Positions 6,446-9,161 of a DNA stretch of 9,161 bases are shown here, piece by piece (the stretch's first letter is position 1; the number at the start of each line of letters is the position of its first letter). Location: positions 1-9,161 of the forward strand of contig JANXXA010000531.1 of assembly GCA_025350885.1 (NCBI GenBank), given 5' to 3'. The translations under genes were made by a program, and so were the position numbers. Under the pieces are notes generated by a model that was not told where the DNA came from, ran no database searches, and saw only the letters and a list, made by a program, of their open reading frames with translations. This DNA is from Phenylobacterium sp. (lineage in GTDB: Bacteria; Pseudomonadota; Alphaproteobacteria; Caulobacterales; Caulobacteraceae).

Positions 6446-6478
6446 GCCTCGCCACCACCTTGCGTCGTGGGGCGAGGC
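6446..6478 (-). terminator. Strong hairpin just downstream of the small membrane-peptide gene
   Basis: GCCTCGCC (6446-6453) pairs perfectly with GGCGAGGC (6471-6478); after a single bulged A, CCAC (6455-6458) pairs with GTGG (6467-6470), leaving an 8-nt loop. That is a 12-bp stem beginning 22 nt after the stop of the 33-codon gene on the minus strand. No U-tract follows, so it is not a textbook intrinsic terminator; in GC-rich alphaproteobacteria such stems may still end or protect a transcript. It also stands between that gene and the HNH promoter. Confidence 0.45.
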
Positions 6479-6499
6479 TTATCGGCATCGCATCGGGTC

Positions 6500-6601
6500 T
6501 CAGGCGCCGACGCTGGCGGTGGCGCCGGCGAGCGCCAGGCCCAGCGCGACGATCGCGAAGGAGGCGACGACGTCGAGGATGCGGTTCAATCGGATCGACA
6601 T
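6500..6601 (-). CDS. Very small single-span membrane peptide (33 aa)
   Basis: ATG at 6601 to TGA at 6500 encodes 33 residues: a short N-terminus MSIRLNRILD with two Arg and a C-terminal Asp, then an uninterrupted hydrophobic run VVASFAIVALGLALAGATASVGA long enough for one membrane helix. Three points support a real gene: a purine-rich ribosome site (AAAAAAGGA) ending 9 nt before the ATG; G or C at third position in 32 of 34 codons, while the opposite-strand reading of the same DNA is less biased; and an AT-rich, operator-like region upstream with a hairpin just after the stop. The two Arg at the start predict an N-in orientation. I recognise no family. It is divergent from the tetR gene and is a likely target of that regulator. 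Too short for routine gene calling. Confidence 0.6.
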   Translation of the reverse strand: MSIRLNRILDVVASFAIVALGLALAGATASVGA

Positions 6602-6610
6602 GACCAAGGT

Positions 6611-6615
6611 TCCTT
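6611..6615 (-). promoter_or_regulatory. Ribosome binding site of the 33-codon gene
   Basis: The minus strand reads AAGGA within an A-rich run, 9 nt before the ATG at 6601. In this GC-rich window such an A-rich purine stretch is unusual and supports translation of the small gene. Confidence 0.6.
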
Positions 6616-6653
6616 TTTTCTGGAGGGCGCCGGAGGGGCCGGTCGCCATGTCC

Positions 6654-6700
6654 GATGTGGACGATGTTTAGATAGCACTTATCTGAACGATGCCTAGATA
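6654..6700. promoter_or_regulatory. Two tandem candidate TetR operators upstream of the small membrane-peptide gene
   Basis: Two 21-bp elements, 6654-6674 and 6680-6700, agree at 16 of 21 positions and start 26 bp apart; both contain ACGATG-NN-TAGATA. The right one has the form TATCT-N11-AGATA. The end of the first and start of the second also make a longer palindrome: GTTTAGATA (6666-6674), 5-bp spacer, TATCTGAAC (6680-6688), with one mismatched pair in nine. They lie 53-99 bp upstream of the small gene's ATG in AT-rich DNA, where its promoter must be. Binding by the adjacent TetR-family protein is inferred. Confidence 0.5.
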
Positions 6701-6821
6701 CAAATTTACAACGTACCGTCATTCATTTCTGTATGGGCTGTGAGGGAAGCTGCAAGCGCACAGAGCAGGCTGCGATCCACCGAGTAGCTCCGGGCGGCCA
6801 GTGCCGGCTTGAGCGATGGCC

Positions 6822-6850
6822 TATCTGAGCGGCGTCAAGATATCTTTACG
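6822..6850. promoter_or_regulatory. Third candidate operator, in front of tetR
   Basis: Positions 6822-6842 have the same form TATCTGA-N9-AGATA as the element at 6680-6700 (16 of 21 identical), centred about 49 bp upstream of the tetR ATG, a usual place for autoregulation. Its right half is also part of an 18-bp palindrome at 6833-6850 with core AAGATATCTT and flanks CGT/ACG, mismatched at only one pair. The remaining intergenic DNA between 6701 and 6821 shows no clear motif; I could not place a convincing -35/-10 pair for tetR. Confidence 0.5.
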
Positions 6851-6880
6851 GCGCCAAGACAGAGCCCTAGAGTGTGGCCA

Positions 6881-7510
6881 ATGAGACACTCTCAAACCGC
6901 CGAGGCCCGGCCCTACCACCACGGCGATCTGCGCCGCGCACTGATCGACGCCGCCCGCCGGGTTCTGGAAGCCGAGGGTCCGAGCGCACTGTCGCTCCGC
7001 GCGGTGGCGCGCGAGGCCGGCGTCAGCCCCGCCGCGCCCTATCACCATTTCAAGGACAAGGGCGAGTTGATGGACGCGGTTGCCCACGAAGGTTGGGACC
7101 TGCTGGACGCGGCGCTGGCCGCCGCCAAGGCTGCGGCCAGTTCAAGTCAGGCGGCGATGAACGAGCTGGGCGTGGCCTATGTCTGTTTCGCCCGCCAGAA
7201 CCCGGCGCTCTATCGGGTGATGTACGACACCGCCCGCGACCGCGAAGACTTGCCCGACAAGATGCGGGGCGACGAAGAAGGCGCCTACTGCAAGGTGCGC
7301 GACACCCTGGTCGAGGCCGGCGCCAACCCGGCCGACACGCTGGACATCGAACTCGCCACCACGGCGGCCTGGTGTTCGGCGCACGGCCTGGCCGAGATGG
7401 CCGGCTTCACCCAGTTCGACCATCTGAAGGTGGCCTGTGGGGGCGAGATCGCCTTCTTCCGGGCGATCTTCCAGCACATGGGTCTGGTTCCAAAGCACCG
7501 CGCGGACTAG
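6881..7510 (+). CDS. TetR/AcrR family transcriptional regulator (WHG-type C-terminal domain)
   Basis: This is a 209-residue one-component regulator. The N-terminal DNA-binding domain starts with YHHGDLRRALIDAARRVLEAEG (12-33); the helix-turn-helix is LSLRAVAREAGVSPAAPYHHFKDKGEL (37-63). The C-terminal ligand-binding and dimerisation domain contains YVCFARQNPALYRVMY (100-115) and TAAWCSAHGLAEM (161-173), the W-x3-HG motif of the WHG-type subgroup. The effector is not predictable. The frame extends upstream to a TTG at 6809, but the ATG at 6881 gives the usual short N-terminus and leaves the operator-like palindrome outside the coding region. The Shine-Dalgarno sequence is weak. gluQ follows after 9 nt, so they are likely co-transcribed. 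It probably represses itself and the divergent 33-codon gene through the TATCTGA...AGATA elements. Confidence 0.9.
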   Translation: MRHSQTAEARPYHHGDLRRALIDAARRVLEAEGPSALSLRAVAREAGVSPAAPYHHFKDKGELMDAVAHEGWDLLDAALAAAKAAASSSQAAMNELGVAYVCFARQNPALYRVMYDTARDREDLPDKMRGDEEGAYCKVRDTLVEAGANPADTLDIELATTAAWCSAHGLAEMAGFTQFDHLKVACGGEIAFFRAIFQHMGLVPKHRAD

Positions 7511-7519
7511 ACTCTCCGG

Positions 7520-8359
7520 GTGAGCGGTCCGCCCTTCGTCACCCGTTTCGCGCCGTCCCCGACAGGGTTGCTGCATCGGGGCCACGCTTTTTCGGCCCTG
7601 ACCGCGTTCGCCGCCGCCCAGGCCGTGCGGGGCCGCCTCCTGCTACGCATCGAGGATCTCGACCGGACCCGCTGCCGGCCAGAGTTCGTGACCGCCATCC
7701 ACGAGGATCTCGCCTGGATCGGCCTGGCTTGGGAACGGCCGGTCCGCCAGCAATCCGACCATCTGGAGACCTACGCCGCCGCCCTGGCCACCCTAAAGGC
7801 CCAAGGCTTGCTCTACCGTTGCTTCAAGACCCGAAGCGACCTCGAAGGCGAGATCGCCGGCGCGCCGCACGAGCCGATGGACGCCTATCGCGGCGCGGCG
7901 CTCGCCGCGGCCGAGGAAGCGCGGCGCGTCGCCGCCGGCGAGCCCTATGCGTGGCGGTTGTCGCTCGCGGCGGCGGAACGGGTGCTTGGCGGATTCGCCG
8001 GTCTGACGTTCGTGGTGGAAGGCGAGGGCCTCGTCCAGGCGAGGCCGGAGCTCGGCGGCGACGTGGTGCTGGCGCGCAAGGATGGGGCGGTGGCCTATCA
8101 TCTGGCCTGCGTCACGGATGACGCGCTGCAGGGGATAACCCACGTGATCCGCGGCGCCGACCTGATCCAGGCGGCGCATGTGCAACGGCTGCTGCAGGCC
8201 CTGCTCGGCCTGCCGACGCCGGTCTATCGGCACCACCGCCTGCTGGCCGGTCCGGACGGCAAGCGGCTGGCCAAGCGCGACCGCGCCGAAACATTGCGCG
8301 ACCTGCGCGCGCGCGGCATGACCGCCGCTGAGCTTCGCGGGGAGATCGGGTTTGACTGA
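7520..8359 (+). CDS. gluQ: Glutamyl-Q tRNA(Asp) synthetase
   Basis: GluQ activates glutamate and attaches it to the queuosine base at the wobble position of tRNA(Asp). It is a shortened glutamyl-tRNA synthetase without an anticodon-binding domain; 279 residues fits. Visible: TRFAPSPTGLLHRGHAFSAL (8-27, with HIGH-like HRGH), RIEDLDRTRCRPEF (43-56), GDVVLARKDGAVAYHLACVTDDALQGITHVIRGADL (180-214), and the KMSKS-like KRLAKRD (248-254). Odd point: the zinc site of the E. coli homologue (Cys-x-Cys ... Tyr ... Cys) is reduced here to Cys101 alone, since the sequence reads CFKTR and the later Cys is missing around YRGAAL (123-128). The GTG start at 7520 is the only one that keeps the N-terminal strand and has little Shine-Dalgarno; it lies 9 nt after the tetR stop, so translation may be coupled. 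The transporter gene overlaps its end by 8 nt. Confidence 0.93.
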   Translation: MSGPPFVTRFAPSPTGLLHRGHAFSALTAFAAAQAVRGRLLLRIEDLDRTRCRPEFVTAIHEDLAWIGLAWERPVRQQSDHLETYAAALATLKAQGLLYRCFKTRSDLEGEIAGAPHEPMDAYRGAALAAAEEARRVAAGEPYAWRLSLAAAERVLGGFAGLTFVVEGEGLVQARPELGGDVVLARKDGAVAYHLACVTDDALQGITHVIRGADLIQAAHVQRLLQALLGLPTPVYRHHRLLAGPDGKRLAKRDRAETLRDLRARGMTAAELRGEIGFD

Positions 8360-9161
8360 CGCGGCGGGGGTTGAGGCCGGGCATGATCGCTGGCGGGCCG
8401 TCGCCGCGCTGGTGTTCGGCGCCTGCGTGATCGGGTTCTCGGGAATTCTGGTGCGGCTCACCGGGACCGGGCCGGCGGCGGGCGGGTTCTGGCGCCTGGC
8501 CTTCGCGCTGCCGCTGCTGGCGGTGATGACCCGACGCAGTTCAGGGCCGCTCGTTCGACCGTCGCCGATCGCCCTGATCGCCGGGGTGCTTTTCGCCGGC
8601 GATCTGGGGTTCTGGCACTACGGGGTGAAATACACCTCGGTGGCCAATGCCACGGTTCTCTCCAACCTGGCGCCGGTGGTGGTGACCGCGTTTGCCTGGA
8701 TCTTCCTGAAGCAGCGGCCAAAGGCGGCGTTCCTGCTGGCCGTGGCGGTAGCCGTCGCCGGCGTCTGGTTGATGGCGGCGGGCCGCAGCGGGGGCGGTCA
8801 CCTGTTGAACGAACCCCTCGGCGACGCCTTCTCGCTCGGCACCGCGCTCTGGTACGCCTTCTACTTCCTGGCGATCGCGCAGGGCCGCAAGACCGAGGGC
8901 GCAAGCCGGCTGATGTTCTGGTCCGGCGTTGTCGGCGCGCCGCTGCTGCTGGTCGCGGCCCTGCTGCTCGGCGAACAGATCGCGCCAGCGACGGCGGCGG
9001 GCTGGGGTGCGTGCGTGGCGCTCGGCCTGGTGCATGTCGCCGGCCAGGGCTCGATCGCCTGGGCCATGGGCCGGCTGCCCACGGCGACCGCCTCGGTGGT
9101 GGTGCTGGTCCAGCCGGTGGTGGCCACCTGGCTGGGCTGGGTGCTGTTCGCCGAGGCGCTG
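8352..9161 (+). CDS. EamA/DMT-family membrane transporter, C-terminus beyond the window
   Basis: 270 codons of a multi-span inner-membrane protein of the drug/metabolite transporter superfamily are present; full members have about 290-300 residues and ten helices, so perhaps 25 residues are cut off. The two EamA repeats are visible: repeat one covers about residues 14-142 (AALVFGACVIGFSGILVRL...PAAGGFWRLAFALPLLAV...LGFWHYGVKYTSVANATVLSNLAPVVVTAFAWIFLKQRP), repeat two from about 155 (GDAFSLGTALWYAFYFLAIAQGR...PTATASVVVLVQPVVATWLGWVLFAEAL). The substrate is unknown; relatives export amino acids, metabolites or drugs. No in-frame ATG is available near the start; the best is TTG at 8352, overlapping the gluQ stop by 8 nt, which implies translational coupling. 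Being the last gene of the tetR-gluQ cluster, it may share TetR control. Confidence 0.88.
   Translation, partial: MTDAAGVEAGHDRWRAVAALVFGACVIGFSGILVRLTGTGPAAGGFWRLAFALPLLAVMTRRSSGPLVRPSPIALIAGVLFAGDLGFWHYGVKYTSVANATVLSNLAPVVVTAFAWIFLKQRPKAAFLLAVAVAVAGVWLMAAGRSGGGHLLNEPLGDAFSLGTALWYAFYFLAIAQGRKTEGASRLMFWSGVVGAPLLLVAALLLGEQIAPATAAGWGACVALGLVHVAGQGSIAWAMGRLPTATASVVVLVQPVVATWLGWVLFAEAL

Noticed and set aside
6420..6671. Plus-strand 83-codon frame across the small-peptide gene
   Set aside because: Third codon positions are less GC-biased, there is no ribosome site, and the opposite-strand 33-codon frame explains the codon pattern better.
6809..6880. Upstream TTG start for the TetR protein
   Set aside because: It would place the operator-like palindrome in coding sequence; the ATG at 6881 gives the usual short N-terminus before YHHGDLR.
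6874..8121. Long plus-strand frame of 415 codons over tetR and gluQ
   Set aside because: Arg/Gly/Pro-rich shadow translation crossing two recognisable genes in other frames.

Overview
The window is GC-rich (third codon positions of the real genes are almost all G or C) and reads as an alphaproteobacterial chromosome. The gene set (PPK2, RsmE beside a plant-type GshA, GluQ, a short conserved HNH protein, DUF427) and the general look of the proteins suggest Caulobacterales, for example a Phenylobacterium or Caulobacter relative. This is inference from recalled family resemblance, not from a search. I see no rRNA, tRNA, CRISPR array, transposase, phage or plasmid gene, so this is mostly ordinary housekeeping sequence with one interesting intergenic region.

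Left part (1-3330): a minus-strand pair, a class-I-like polyphosphate kinase 2 followed 14 nt later by an aldo/keto reductase cut by the window edge. It is divergent from a plus-strand pair, rsmE (16S rRNA m3U1498 methyltransferase) and gshA (glutamate-cysteine ligase). rsmE carries a palindromic GC-rich repeat read in frame as an extra peptide.

Middle (3331-6246): a small unrecognised plus-strand gene and an intergenic palindrome come first. Three minus-strand genes follow: a secreted protein of unknown function, a DUF427 protein and an HNH endonuclease-family protein. A candidate promoter at 6392-6420, surrounded by three GANTC (CcrM) sites, could drive the HNH gene.

Right part (6247-9161): an AT-rich intergenic region separates a 33-codon minus-strand gene for a tiny single-span membrane peptide (6500-6601) from a plus-strand cluster: TetR-family regulator, gluQ and an EamA-family transporter (cut by the right edge). 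The intergenic DNA holds three related 21-bp elements built on TATCTGA...AGATA, two in front of the small gene and one in front of tetR. The simplest reading is that the TetR protein represses both itself and the divergent membrane peptide. This regulator/peptide pair is the best candidate for something undescribed in the window.
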